Positions 1 through 8,152 of a stretch of DNA of 64,000 nt are shown piece after piece (positions within the stretch are counted from its first letter, which is position 1; each line of letters starts with the position of its first letter). This DNA is from Dendronalium phyllosphericum CENA369 (GTDB taxonomy: Bacteria > Cyanobacteriota > Cyanobacteriia > Cyanobacteriales > Nostocaceae). The stretch spans positions 124,001-188,000 of the forward strand of contig NZ_JAECZA010000012.1 of NCBI RefSeq assembly GCF_016056275.1, written 5' to 3'. A model generated the notes under the pieces. That model did not search any database and was not told where the DNA came from. It saw nothing but the letters and a program-made list of their open reading frames with translations. Made by a program: the position numbers and the translations under genes.

Positions 1-252
1 TTGAGTCCACAGATGATTTCTCTCTTGGCGCAATACTTGCAACCAATTCAACTTCCTAGAGGTTTCAGTGGCGATTTGGTGTTTGAATTCCAAGTTAGCC
101 GAGGACGGGTGAGACAGTTGGTACTTGATGAGCAGGCTTCATCCTTGAAGGAACAGACAGTGATTGAATTAATTAGGCGATCGCTTTTAGCTTGGCTACC
201 CCCCCAAACCCTTACCAGTACTGTGCTCTTAATACTTCGGATTCAATCGTAA
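1..252 (+). CDS. C-terminal fragment of a larger protein, possibly a VIT/VWA-domain protein
   Basis: The frame is open from the first base of the window to a TAA at 250-252, so this is most likely the 3' end of a gene that begins upstream; the TTG at base 1 need not be the start. The 83 residues include VFEFQVSRGRVRQLVLDEQA and end in LLILRIQS. From memory this resembles the tail found after VIT and von Willebrand A domains in cyanobacterial proteins, but no diagnostic motif is present. The family assignment is tentative; coding status is likely. Confidence 0.5.
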   Translation: MSPQMISLLAQYLQPIQLPRGFSGDLVFEFQVSRGRVRQLVLDEQASSLKEQTVIELIRRSLLAWLPPQTLTSTVLLILRIQS

Positions 253-260
253 TATAGCGA

Positions 261-298
261 AGTGCTGAGTGCTGAGTGCTGAGTGCTGAGTGCTGAGT
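261..298. repeat. Heptamer short tandem repeat (AGTGCTG)5
   Basis: Five exact AGTGCTG units run from 261 to 295, followed by a partial unit. The same unit recurs at 32377, 35337 and, as its complement, near 35960 and 38290. Such heptamer tracts are typical of filamentous cyanobacteria. Confidence 0.9.
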
Positions 299-303
299 TA
301 GGA

Positions 304-331
304 GTACAGACGCGATAAATCGCGTCTGTAC
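304..331. repeat. GACGCGAT palindrome, copy 1
   Basis: A perfect 13-bp inverted repeat (GTACAGACGCGAT and ATCGCGTCTGTAC) is separated by AA. It is one of at least six related palindromes in this window. Confidence 0.85.
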
Positions 332-435
332 AAGAGTCGGTTGCTATAAGGTTTTGAGCAATCGCAATTGTCTTAAAGGGTGTGACTACGGCTATAGCTC
401 CTTGATAATAGAGCGATCGCCAATAGTGTACCGTA

Positions 436-594
436 GGCGAACTCATTTACTATATCGGCGAACTCATTTGCTATTTCGGCGAACTCATTTGTTATTTCGG
501 CGAACTCATTTGCTATTTCGGCGAACTCATTTGCTATTTCGGCGAACCCATTTGCTATTTCGGCGAACTCATTTGCTATTTCGGCGAACTCATT
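436..594. repeat. 21-bp tandem repeat array (7 full copies plus 12 bp)
   Basis: Unit ggcgaactcatttgctattt plus c is repeated head to tail. Copies differ by single bases: the first has tactatat, the third gttattt, the sixth aaccca. One frame reads as a heptapeptide repeat (RRTHLLF). No start or Shine-Dalgarno motif supports translation, so it is best treated as a minisatellite. Confidence 0.9.
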
Positions 595-747
595 ATACAG
601 AGTTGATATTACACTAATAACTAGTTCTCAAGGAGAGAAAACTTGTGATATCATGTCCGGTAATCACTTACAATTAAAAATTCTCCGCGTCCCCACGTCT
701 CCCCATCTCCGCGTCACTCTTATCGTAACTATTTAGGTGGACATGAT

Positions 748-1200
748 ATGATTCCATATGTTGGGGGTTGTCAATGCGGGAATATTCGTTATGAAATCCG
801 CGCCCAACCTTTAACACTCTACTTGTGCCATTGTAAAGAGTGTCAAAAACAATCTTCCAGTGCCTTTGGGATGTCATTGACTGTCGCAAGAGATGCTGTA
901 GTTATTACTCAAGGACAGCCAAAAGCTTGGATTCGCAAAGCTGATAGCGGACGGGAAGTCAAAAACATATTCTGCGGTGACTGCGGAACGCGATTATTTC
1001 ACGATCGGGCTTACAACCCAAGTACTATCAACGTTAAAGCTGGGACGTTGGATGATACAACAAATTTACATCCAGTTGGTAACATTTGGACGCGCAGCGC
1101 CCAGCCCTGGGTAACAATTTCAGACGAGATGTTGAACTACGACGAACAACCTGATGATGTACATCTGTTGTGGGACAAATGGACACAACAAGGTTTTTGA
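748..1200 (+). CDS. GFA (CENP-V/GFA) family zinc protein
   Basis: The 150-residue product carries the cysteine pattern of the glutathione-dependent formaldehyde-activating enzyme fold: GGCQCGNIRYE near residues 7-17, CHCKEC near 27-32 and CGDCGTRLF near 76-84. These cysteines bind zinc in the family. Length is normal for a single-domain member. Many members are not true formaldehyde-activating enzymes, so substrate and reaction are unknown here. It stands alone in its direction with no functional neighbour. The family call is firm, the biochemical role is not. Confidence 0.88.
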   Translation: MIPYVGGCQCGNIRYEIRAQPLTLYLCHCKECQKQSSSAFGMSLTVARDAVVITQGQPKAWIRKADSGREVKNIFCGDCGTRLFHDRAYNPSTINVKAGTLDDTTNLHPVGNIWTRSAQPWVTISDEMLNYDEQPDDVHLLWDKWTQQGF

Positions 1201-1266
1201 AGAAGAATTCAGCAATCTTGTTCGCTTGATGTACTATTAATATTAGTACATCAGTACAATTGAACT

Positions 1267-1476
1267 ATGAACGAGAAACTCGATCTGAGGTTTGGGCAGA
1301 AAGTTTATGTTAGCGAACCCAGAATGCCACAATATGGTCGTCTACTGACGATTTACGGTTCTCACCACAGTCCGAGTTTAGGCATCTTCTTAGTTTGCAA
1401 AGATGACCAAGGCAATAGATTGCTGTTACAACCACAAGAACTTTCCGCTTCCAAACCTCAACGTTTAAAAACTTAA
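1267..1476 (+). CDS. Small hypothetical protein (69 aa)
   Basis: A short soluble protein with no signal peptide or membrane segment. It reads as a small beta-rich domain (FGQKVYVSEPRMPQYGRLLTIYG, then GIFLVCKDDQGNRLLLQPQEL), perhaps SH3-like, but I do not recognise the family. It follows the GFA gene by 66 bp on the same strand and could be co-transcribed with it. Coding status is probable from the compact, well-formed composition. Confidence 0.55.
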   Translation: MNEKLDLRFGQKVYVSEPRMPQYGRLLTIYGSHHSPSLGIFLVCKDDQGNRLLLQPQELSASKPQRLKT

Positions 1477-1556
1477 TGTTATTTATAGCGTGCTGGCAGG
1501 TTTGTTCAGAAGGCAGTCCCGATGAAAAAATTTTCATCACCATGCATGAAAAAGGA

Positions 1557-1621
1557 ATATTCCCTACACCCTACACCCTACACCCCACACCCCACACCCT
1601 ACACCCTACACCCTACACCCT
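1557..1621. repeat. Heptamer repeat tract (CCCTACA)n
   Basis: About nine tandem CCCTACA or CCCCACA units lie between the small hypothetical gene and the LtrA-like gene. The complementary sequence type, GGGTGTG/GGGTGTA, recurs near 7986. Confidence 0.9.
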
Positions 1622-1710
1622 TTGTAACACCTATCATTTATCAGGCTAAGGTTTAGTATGTGGGCAATTATCGTATCTTAGTAATTATTCAAAAGCAATG
1701 ATTACCAAAT

Positions 1711-2892
1711 ATGACCAATTTTCTGCAACCTCCTAGGTTACGTATTGGTGACGAGAGCGAAGAAGAACGACGTGCCACTTGGCTAGAGCTTTTTTATGAT
1801 TTAGTATTTGTAGTTGCAGTTTCTCAACTCGCCCATAATTTCACAGAAGATATCTCCTTTTCCGGATGGGTTGGGTTTGTAGTTTTATTTATACCGATTT
1901 GGTGGTCGTGGATTGGCACAACATACTATGCCAACCGCTTTGATAGCGATGATGTAATCCGGCGGTTGCTTGTTGGTTTACATATGCTGGCAGCAGCAGC
2001 AATGGCTATTAACATCCATCATGGCTTGGGTGAAAGTTCTCCGGGTTTTGCCATTTCTTATGCACTTGGTCGGGTTGTGCTAATTGTCGAATACATTCGT
2101 GCGGGTATGCACATTCCGACAGCGCGTCCTTTAACTACTCGCTACGCCATAGGTTTTGCGATCGCTGCCTTTTTATGGTTAATATCAGCATTTATACCCG
2201 TTCCCTGGCGATTCGTACTTTGGGGATTGGGAATCATCATTGATTTTAGTACCCCCCTAACAGCACGCCAATTCCAGTTAAAACTACTTCCCCACGCTTC
2301 CCACTTGCCAGAACGTTTTGGGCTATTTACCATGATTGTTTTAGGTGAAGCAATAATCGCAGTTATTGAAGGTGTTTCTGAGCAGAAATGGGATATTTTA
2401 ACTGTGTTTGCCGCTATCTTTGGTCTAATCATTGCTTTTAGCTTATGGTGGATCTATTTTGATAACTTGGGTGGTACACCTATTCAAAGGGCAAAGACAC
2501 AAGGACAAGTTGGTATTGTTAATCTTTGGCTTTACACCCATTTACCGCTAGTGATCGGAATTACTGCTGCTGGAGTCGGCGTAGAACAAATCTTGTTGAG
2601 TAAGGCAACCCTAGCACTACCTGACGAGCGGCGATGGCTGATCTGTGGTTCAGTAGCAATATGCTTATCAGCTATTGGTATTCTGCATAGATTTGGGGTA
2701 ATCCGCTACTGCAAAATTCGTTCTCAGTATCGACTTGTAGGGGCAAGTGTACTACTTTTGCTAGCCATCTTTGGCAAAGGTTTGTTACCCATTTTAGTTA
2801 TCGCTCTTGTAGCTGTAGTTGTTGCTGTGCAAGTAATTCAAGATTTGTATCAAAGTCGTCCCACTACCCGCTTAGTCGATCCAGAGATTTAG
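1711..2892 (+). CDS. Low-temperature requirement A (LtrA) family membrane protein
   Basis: The 393-residue product has the LtrA N-terminal signature RATWLELFYDLVFVVAVSQLA at about residues 21-41, followed by roughly ten hydrophobic segments. A second conserved stretch, FGLFTMIVLGEAIIAVIEG, lies near residue 204. LtrA proteins are predicted multi-pass inner-membrane proteins of uncertain activity, first linked to low-temperature growth in Listeria. Length fits the family. The gene stands alone, with a heptamer tract upstream and a mobile repeat downstream. Family is firm, function unknown. Confidence 0.9.
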   Translation: MTNFLQPPRLRIGDESEEERRATWLELFYDLVFVVAVSQLAHNFTEDISFSGWVGFVVLFIPIWWSWIGTTYYANRFDSDDVIRRLLVGLHMLAAAAMAINIHHGLGESSPGFAISYALGRVVLIVEYIRAGMHIPTARPLTTRYAIGFAIAAFLWLISAFIPVPWRFVLWGLGIIIDFSTPLTARQFQLKLLPHASHLPERFGLFTMIVLGEAIIAVIEGVSEQKWDILTVFAAIFGLIIAFSLWWIYFDNLGGTPIQRAKTQGQVGIVNLWLYTHLPLVIGITAAGVGVEQILLSKATLALPDERRWLICGSVAICLSAIGILHRFGVIRYCKIRSQYRLVGASVLLLLAIFGKGLLPILVIALVAVVVAVQVIQDLYQSRPTTRLVDPEI

Positions 2893-3235
2893 TCATAGAG
2901 GAAAAAAGGGCGTTGCTGTAATTTGTTTGACTGCCGTAGTCCTATTGCGATCGCCAGATTCATCAGTTGCATTCTAGTAATCTGCCAAAGTCTTTTTGAC
3001 AGACAAGAAAAGGGTAATACCAATTCTGTGTGAAGATGCGCTGAATGATATAACGAACCGCAAAGGACGCAAAGTACACAAAGAAACAGCTAAAGAAATT
3101 TAGCGCAGCCTCATAAAGAAACGGTATAAGGGGTAAAGGTTTTAAACCCTTCCCCTTTCCCCTTTTAAGAGCCTACACCTGTCAATATTTGCGTGGTGAA
3201 CTACTAGTATTAACTCAACACTTTTACTCGGAGTG
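2893..3235. other. Intergenic region holding one copy of a 111-bp dispersed repeat
   Basis: No gene was found. The region contains the 111-bp element at 3017-3127. Just after it, aaggggtaaagg and ccctttcccctt form an imperfect hairpin near 3129-3170 that could stop transcription between the converging genes, though no T-run follows. Confidence 0.6.
3017..3127 (+). repeat. 111-bp dispersed element, copy A (identical inverted copy at 23369-23479)
   Basis: The element begins ataccaattctgtg and ends gaaacggtat, so its tips are ATACC and GGTAT. It includes the common cyanobacterial string cgcaaaggacgcaaagtac. Its reverse complement occurs at 23369-23479 with no difference that I could find. Size, intergenic position and inverted tips fit a small non-autonomous mobile element. 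Confidence 0.85.
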
Positions 3236-3895
3236 CTAAATTGTATCCGGGTCAATATTTAATTCTCTAAGTTTGGCAGCCAAACGTTCTGCTACTTCTT
3301 CTGGTGTAGGAACTAGCTGTCCTGTGGGCGTGAAAAATCGTAATAGTCCTTGATGAATCCCTAAATATAAATCTAGCTGTCGGCTCCACAAATGTCCTTG
3401 ATTATTTGGTTCTAGTAGTTGATATTCACCATCTACTAAATGAAACCCAGCAAATTCTAATGTATCTGGATCGAACCAAAAATAATCAGGCGTGCGAAAA
3501 GTGTCTTGGTAAATTTGTTTCTTTAAGCCCCGATCGATATCAGCAGTTTTCGGAGAAAGGATTTCGACAATTACATTAGGATACTTTCCATCTTCTTGCC
3601 AAACTACCCAACTTTTACGGGTTTTGCGTTCTGTTCCTAGCGTGACAAAAAAATCTGGCCCTCGAAAGTCCTGAGATTTGCGTTGTGTGGGACTGTAGTA
3701 AATGCTAAGATTAGCAGCTGTGTAAAAGTCTTGTCTGTCCCGCCATAACCATTCTAGGCATTTAAGAAGTAAGATTATCTGTCGCAGATGTAATTCAGTT
3801 TCCAAGGGTGGTTCGTCACTATATAAATCACCAGGAGGAAAGATAACATCTTCTTGGCTGTCTTGGTTAGTGTTTAATTCTTGAGCAACAGACAT
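3236..3895 (-). CDS. Uma2 family (DUF820) putative endonuclease
   Basis: The 219-residue protein has the Uma2 pattern, a PD-(D/E)XK-like nuclease fold expanded in cyanobacteria: RGPDFFVTLG near 78-87, VIVEILSPKTADIDRGLKK near 108-126 and PDYFWFDPDTLEFAGF near 135-150. In this family the paired acidic residues and the E-x-x-S-x-x-T motif form the likely active site, and both are present. The biological role is generally unknown. The C-terminus (EEVAERLAAKLRELNIDPD) is the usual helical tail. It is a single gene on the minus strand. Confidence 0.88.
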   Translation of the reverse strand: MSVAQELNTNQDSQEDVIFPPGDLYSDEPPLETELHLRQIILLLKCLEWLWRDRQDFYTAANLSIYYSPTQRKSQDFRGPDFFVTLGTERKTRKSWVVWQEDGKYPNVIVEILSPKTADIDRGLKKQIYQDTFRTPDYFWFDPDTLEFAGFHLVDGEYQLLEPNNQGHLWSRQLDLYLGIHQGLLRFFTPTGQLVPTPEEVAERLAAKLRELNIDPDTI

Positions 3896-4122
3896 GGCGG
3901 GGATTGGACGAGCTGGCTATGTGTCTAGTGTAATTGGGATTAGCAGTGCTGGTTACGCAGTTACTACCTCATCTGCTTCATCCCCCAAGTTTGCAAGATA
4001 TAAGATTAGTAATAATTGACTAATATTCTCCTACTTCCTCGAACAGCTACTTTTACTAATTTGATAGACTATCCTAAATTTGAATTTATAGAAGCTGGTA
4101 GCTCAGGGCTGATAACTAAATT

Positions 4123-5811
4123 ATGAGTGAAGCCTTATTTTGTATCGAAAATCTGCGAGTTGCCTATCCTCAGCGGGGTGGGGAAGACCTAAGTTGGGCA
4201 GTTGATGATGTGTCTTTCACTCTGCAACGCGGTGAAAGAATGGGATTGGTAGGAGAATCTGGTTGTGGGAAGTCAACTTTAGGACGAGCCGCAATGCGTT
4301 TGTTACCAGCCTCTAGTCGGGTTGAGGGACGGGTAACATTTCAGGGACAATCGGTGTTTGACTTAACACCACCTCAGTTACGGAAATTTCGGGGAGAAGC
4401 GGTGGCGCTGATTTTTCAAGATCCGATGACGCGCCTCGATCCGTTGATGACGATTGGTAAGCATTGTATTGAAACTCTACAAGCGCACTCACCACAATTA
4501 TCGGCGCGGGAAGCAAAACAAAAAGCACTTGCCACTTTAGAAAAAGTGAAGATTCCAGCTAGTCGGTGGAATCAGTATCCTCACGAGTTTAGCGGTGGGA
4601 TGCGGCAAAGGGTAGCGATCGCTTTAGCTTTACTTTTGGGGCCGAAGTTAATTGTCGCTGACGAACCGACTACCAGCTTGGATGTTACTGTCTCTGCTCA
4701 AATACTGCAAGAATTAACTCGACTGTGCAGTGAAGAAAATATGGGGCTGCTGCTAATTTCCCACGATTTGGCAATGGTGGCGGAGTATTGCGATCGCATT
4801 GGCGTAATGTATGACGGCAAAATGGTAGAAATGGGTTTGACAGAATCTGTATTTAGACAACCACAGCACGAATACACGCGATCGCTTTTGCAAGCAGCTT
4901 TACACATTCAAGCAGTAGAAGGGACTGGGGACTGGGGACTGGGAACTAGGGATAATTCTTTACCTATTCCCGATACCACACACCCAAGTTCTCATAACCA
5001 ATCGCCAATCTTGCGCGTCACCGAACTGAAGCAGCATTACACGATAGAACCGAACTTTATTGAAAGACTGTTTAAGGTGCAAGATCAAACAATTAAAGCA
5101 GTGGATGGCATCAATCTCGAACTTTATCCTGGGGAAATTCTGGGATTAGTTGGAGAGTCAGGCTGCGGTAAAAGTACGCTGTCGCGGACAATATTGCAAC
5201 TCATTCGTCCTACTGCTGGCAAAGTGGAGTTTTTGGGAAAAGATTTAACTAGGCTGTCGCGTCAAGAAATTCGTTTTTCCCGGCGACAAATGCAAATGGT
5301 TTTTCAAGACCCCCATGCTTGTCTAAATCCAGCCATGACAGTGGGACAAAGTATAGCTGACCCTTTATTTATCCACAATCTTGCCGATTCAGCCAAAGCA
5401 AAACAAGAGGTTTTGTGGATGCTTCAGAAAGTAGGGTTAACACCGCCAGAAGTTTATTACGAACGCTATCCATCAGATTTGTCTGGCGGACAACAGCAGA
5501 GAGTTGCGATCGCTCGTGCTTTAATTACTCGTCCAAAACTAGTAATTTGTGATGAACCAGTGAGTATGTTAGATGCTAGCGTGCAATCCCAAGTACTGGA
5601 TCTGATGTTGCAGTTAAAAGAAGAATTTGAGTTAACTTATTTATTCATCACTCATGACCTTTGGCTAGCGAGGTTTTTGTGCGATCGGATTGCTGTGATG
5701 CATGGCGGTAAAATTGTGGAACTAGGTTCTACAAAAGAAATTTTTGCCAATCCTCAACATCCTTACACCAAAACTTTACTAGCTGCTGCTCCCCTACTCG
5801 CACGGGCATAA
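4123..5811 (+). CDS. ABC transporter ATPase with two fused nucleotide-binding domains (peptide/nickel type)
   Basis: The 562-residue protein has two complete ATPase domains of the Dpp/Opp type. Domain 1 has Walker A GESGCGKST near 43 and signature FSGGMRQRVAIA near 155; domain 2 has Walker A GESGCGKST near 345 and signature LSGGQQQRVAIA near 453. Both Walker B motifs are intact (LIVADEPTTSLD and LVICDEPVSMLD). The architecture matches YejF/GsiA-like proteins that energise oligopeptide or glutathione uptake. No permease or binding-protein gene is adjacent, so partners must be elsewhere. The linker near residues 265-276 (GTGDWGLGTRDN) is encoded by a GGGGACT-type tandem repeat. Confidence 0.92.
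   Translation: MSEALFCIENLRVAYPQRGGEDLSWAVDDVSFTLQRGERMGLVGESGCGKSTLGRAAMRLLPASSRVEGRVTFQGQSVFDLTPPQLRKFRGEAVALIFQDPMTRLDPLMTIGKHCIETLQAHSPQLSAREAKQKALATLEKVKIPASRWNQYPHEFSGGMRQRVAIALALLLGPKLIVADEPTTSLDVTVSAQILQELTRLCSEENMGLLLISHDLAMVAEYCDRIGVMYDGKMVEMGLTESVFRQPQHEYTRSLLQAALHIQAVEGTGDWGLGTRDNSLPIPDTTHPSSHNQSPILRVTELKQHYTIEPNFIERLFKVQDQTIKAVDGINLELYPGEILGLVGESGCGKSTLSRTILQLIRPTAGKVEFLGKDLTRLSRQEIRFSRRQMQMVFQDPHACLNPAMTVGQSIADPLFIHNLADSAKAKQEVLWMLQKVGLTPPEVYYERYPSDLSGGQQQRVAIARALITRPKLVICDEPVSMLDASVQSQVLDLMLQLKEEFELTYLFITHDLWLARFLCDRIAVMHGGKIVELGSTKEIFANPQHPYTKTLLAAAPLLARA
4918..4947. repeat. In-frame GGGGACT-type repeat inside the ABC ATPase linker
   Basis: The sequence agggactggggactggggactggg is a heptamer-like tandem repeat of the kind normally seen between cyanobacterial genes. 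It lies in the region joining the two ATPase domains and keeps the reading frame. Confidence 0.8.
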
Positions 5812-5856
5812 ATAAAGCTGGGCGAGCTGGGGAAATAAAACGACTGATTCTTTCTT

Positions 5857-5884
5857 GTAGAGACGCGATTAATCGCGTCTCTAC
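5857..5884. repeat. GACGCGAT palindrome, copy 2
   Basis: A perfect 13-bp inverted repeat (GTAGAGACGCGAT/ATCGCGTCTCTAC) with a TA centre lies between the converging ABC ATPase and the next gene. A second stretch (cagacgcgagcgatcgc, then tctctacgactact) follows directly and partly duplicates it. The hairpin could act as a two-way terminator. Confidence 0.8.
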
Positions 5885-5920
5885 GACTACTGACAGACGC
5901 GAGCGATCGCTTCTCTACGA

Positions 5921-6856
5921 CTACTTGCTCCCCATCAATTGAGTTTTTTCTGTGCCTGCACCATATAGCTCAACGAATCTTTTAAAGAGCAAAGTATTTG
6001 CGTGATTTGAAAACTTACTTAATTTAAATAAACGCTCTACATTTGTCTCAGCCAGATTGCGTAAATAAGGCAAATCTTCAAATAGCGTCAAACAAGCAGC
6101 AAAATGCAATAAGACTTGCAATATAGGTTTGGGCCAATTTAGATCGCTGTAAATCTCGATAAAGAACTGATGCTCTTTCTCTGTTAATGGTACGGCATGA
6201 AAGATCACAATTATTCTTTTGTTATCGTAGACTGGAATACTCAGTTCAACTGTATATGGATTATGTAATATTAAATCCACTTCTACAATTGGTTGTCTCC
6301 AAATTCTCAGAGGATTGACTGGAGAATCTAAAATGGTTTGAAATTTAATAATTCCACCAATACTTGTTGGTTGGAAATAACTAATATTCAAGATTTTTAA
6401 TTTACTCAAGCTAAAACTATGAACTGTTTCTAAATGTTTTAGATTCAAGAGATGGTAGATTTGGCAAAGGTAAGGAAAAGGTAAAATATACTCCTGGCTA
6501 ATCATATGTCGCTTTTTCAACTCATATTGACCTGCTTGAGTTGGACAGAGACATCCTTCTTGATTTAGGCTATCATCAAGACTATTGTTTGGTTTCAAGT
6601 ACAACCAACTAAGAAAAAAGAAGGAGGCTGTAAAAAGCTGAAAAACTTCTATAGGAGATATATAACCATCAGTATATGCAGCCATACTCCTGTCGGTTAA
6701 TCCAAAAAGCCACGATGGAATACCGATCAGCCAAACACCAGTTTTAAATCTATTGATAAATAAAGATATTTCTACTTCTATAGATGTATTTATACCGGGA
6801 TTATGTCCTGGAGCCTCTTCGGACAATTGATTTTTTTTTACTATATTGCTAGACAT
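5921..6856 (-). CDS. Unrecognised protein (311 aa)
   Basis: I do not recognise the family. The first 25 residues are polar. Two hydrophobic stretches follow (VWLIGIPSWLFGL near 41-53 and FQLFTASFFFLSWLYL near 71-86), which could form a hairpin in the membrane. The remaining residues, about 100-311, look like a mixed alpha/beta soluble domain with no cofactor or metal motif. There is no clear Shine-Dalgarno sequence. Codon use looks AT-rich compared with the ABC ATPase next door. It converges on that gene, and a long gap separates it from the acetyltransferase. Confidence 0.6.
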   Translation of the reverse strand: MSSNIVKKNQLSEEAPGHNPGINTSIEVEISLFINRFKTGVWLIGIPSWLFGLTDRSMAAYTDGYISPIEVFQLFTASFFFLSWLYLKPNNSLDDSLNQEGCLCPTQAGQYELKKRHMISQEYILPFPYLCQIYHLLNLKHLETVHSFSLSKLKILNISYFQPTSIGGIIKFQTILDSPVNPLRIWRQPIVEVDLILHNPYTVELSIPVYDNKRIIVIFHAVPLTEKEHQFFIEIYSDLNWPKPILQVLLHFAACLTLFEDLPYLRNLAETNVERLFKLSKFSNHANTLLFKRFVELYGAGTEKTQLMGSK

Positions 6857-7422
6857 AAAAGCTCAAACATAAATCTTCATAACTATCTCGATGGTAGGTA
6901 ATATCAACGGAATCACCCTCTATCTTTAGCTGTATTTGAAAGTTGCGATCGCCTCTAACTAAAAGATAAATAAAGATTGTAATTATAGCTACTAAATATT
7001 ATTGTTTTCCTGAATAATTATGATAGTTAATTTGCCGATTAAACTTGTGTTTATGGGTTTTGACCCTCTTTTAGCAGACTTAAACACGAGCAGCGATCGC
7101 AAATCTGGTAACGAGAGAAGTTCTAAAAATTAACTCACTCCCACAAAAGATGTATATATATAGTACGAGTAAAAAAGATTTATTCTTTTCGTGTTGACTG
7201 TGGACAGTTAATTATCAGCAGTCAATTAACCTCATAAGCAATCGTACAATTTCAAAACGTAATAGTTTAGAACAATATCTTTGAGCAATGAACGAGAGAA
7301 AAGTATGTTGCTTTACCAATCTATTGTCAAGCACCTGTGATAATTGCAAGAGGGCACAAAACTACTAGCCCAAATGCTGTATTATCTTTGAATATTTTCT
7401 CCATTTTTCCTAAACGGCAGCG
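6857..7422. other. Long AT-rich divergent intergenic region
   Basis: This gap separates two divergent genes and should hold promoters for both. I see no gene, RNA or strong palindrome. TTGACTG near 7193 and CAGTCAA near 7219 form a short inverted pair, with gttaat/attaac nested around it, but no clear -35/-10 pairs can be assigned by eye. Confidence 0.4.
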
Positions 7423-7938
7423 ATGATTATCCGCCATGCAACTGAAACTGATTTGCCTGCCATTGTGGCAATTTACAATGCTGCCGTTCCCAGCCGCATG
7501 GCAACTGCTGATTTAGAACCAGTATCCGTGGAAAGCCGCCTTGCTTGGTTTCATGGGCGATCGCCTTCACAACGCCCACTTTGGGTAATCGAAGTAGAGG
7601 GAGTAATTGCTGGGTGGCTGAGTTTTCAAACATTCTATGGCCGACCAGCCTATAGTAAAACTGCCGAAATTAGTATTTATATTGCCCCTGCTTTCCGTCG
7701 CTGTAGCTTGGGAAAGCAACTTCTGGCGCAAGCGATTCAAGAAAGTCCGAGATTGGGTCTAAAAACCTTAGTAGGATTCATTTTTGCTCACAATCAGCCC
7801 AGTTTGAAACTTTTTGAAACGTTTGGTTTTCAAGCTTGGGGGCATTTGCCCAGAATCGGAGAACTTGACGGTGTGGAACGAGACTTAATAATTATGGGAC
7901 TGAGAGTTAGCGAACAGAATGCCTCTTATAGACCATAA
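7423..7938 (+). CDS. GNAT family N-acetyltransferase, phosphinothricin/methionine-sulfone acetyltransferase-like
   Basis: The 171-residue protein is a complete GNAT domain. The opening IRHATETDLPAIVAIYNAAV is typical of the Pat/MddA subgroup. The acetyl-CoA loop R-R-x-x-x-G is present as RRCSLGKQLL near 91-100, and NQPSLKLFETFGF near 126-138 is the conserved C-terminal segment. The family acetylates amino groups of small substrates such as phosphinothricin or methionine sulfoximine. The actual substrate cannot be read from sequence. No operon partner is visible. Confidence 0.9.
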   Translation: MIIRHATETDLPAIVAIYNAAVPSRMATADLEPVSVESRLAWFHGRSPSQRPLWVIEVEGVIAGWLSFQTFYGRPAYSKTAEISIYIAPAFRRCSLGKQLLAQAIQESPRLGLKTLVGFIFAHNQPSLKLFETFGFQAWGHLPRIGELDGVERDLIIMGLRVSEQNASYRP

Positions 7939-7985
7939 ACCGAATGGCACTAAGTTACGCGCAAACCCTTGATATCAGTGGCTTT

Positions 7986-8020
7986 TGGGTGTGGGGTGTG
8001 GGGTGTAGGGTGTGGGGTAC
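7986..8020. repeat. Heptamer repeat tract (GGGTGTG)n
   Basis: About five GGGTGTG/GGGTGTA units lie between two converging genes. This is the complementary type of the CCCTACA/CCCCACA tract at 1557. Confidence 0.85.
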
Positions 8021-8115
8021 TCTGAAGAAGTAACCTCTGTTTTACCCCTAACAAATGAATATTTATTAACACTACACCCGTTGCGTCACCCCCAACGCTG
8101 TCAACAGTCAACAAC

Positions 8116-8152
8116 TTTAAGCGGAATAATTTATTTTTTGGAGTTCCCTAAG
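8116..8152. repeat. Dispersed GGAGTTCCCT repeat end abutting a stop codon
   Basis: The stretch ggaataatttattttttggagttccct matches, with few changes, one end of the palindromic element at 20194-20268, and a weaker copy occurs near 32493. On the minus strand the repeat begins TAGGGAACTCC, so its edge supplies the TAG stop of the polyferredoxin fusion gene. Confidence 0.65.

Larger units (their letters stand above)
253..747. other. Repeat-rich intergenic region
   Basis: This gap holds three repeat types listed separately: a heptamer tract, a GACGCGAT palindrome and a 21-bp tandem array. It also has a purine/pyrimidine-rich stretch with ctccgcgtccccacgtctcc near 683, a common cyanobacterial low-complexity motif. 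No convincing gene was found. The open frame through the 21-bp array is a by-product of the repeat length being a multiple of three. Confidence 0.6.

Noticed and set aside
354-617. Open frame through the 21-bp array (RRTHLLF repeats)
   Set aside because: Starts at a TTG with no ribosome-binding site, and the open frame follows from repeat length and composition.
1557-1621. CRISPR-like or telomere-like array
   Set aside because: Units are 7 bp with no spacers; this is a common cyanobacterial heptamer repeat.
3893-4018. 41-codon + strand frame starting MAGIGRAGYVSS
   Set aside because: Overlaps the start of the Uma2 gene on the other strand, lacks a ribosome-binding site and has no recognisable fold.
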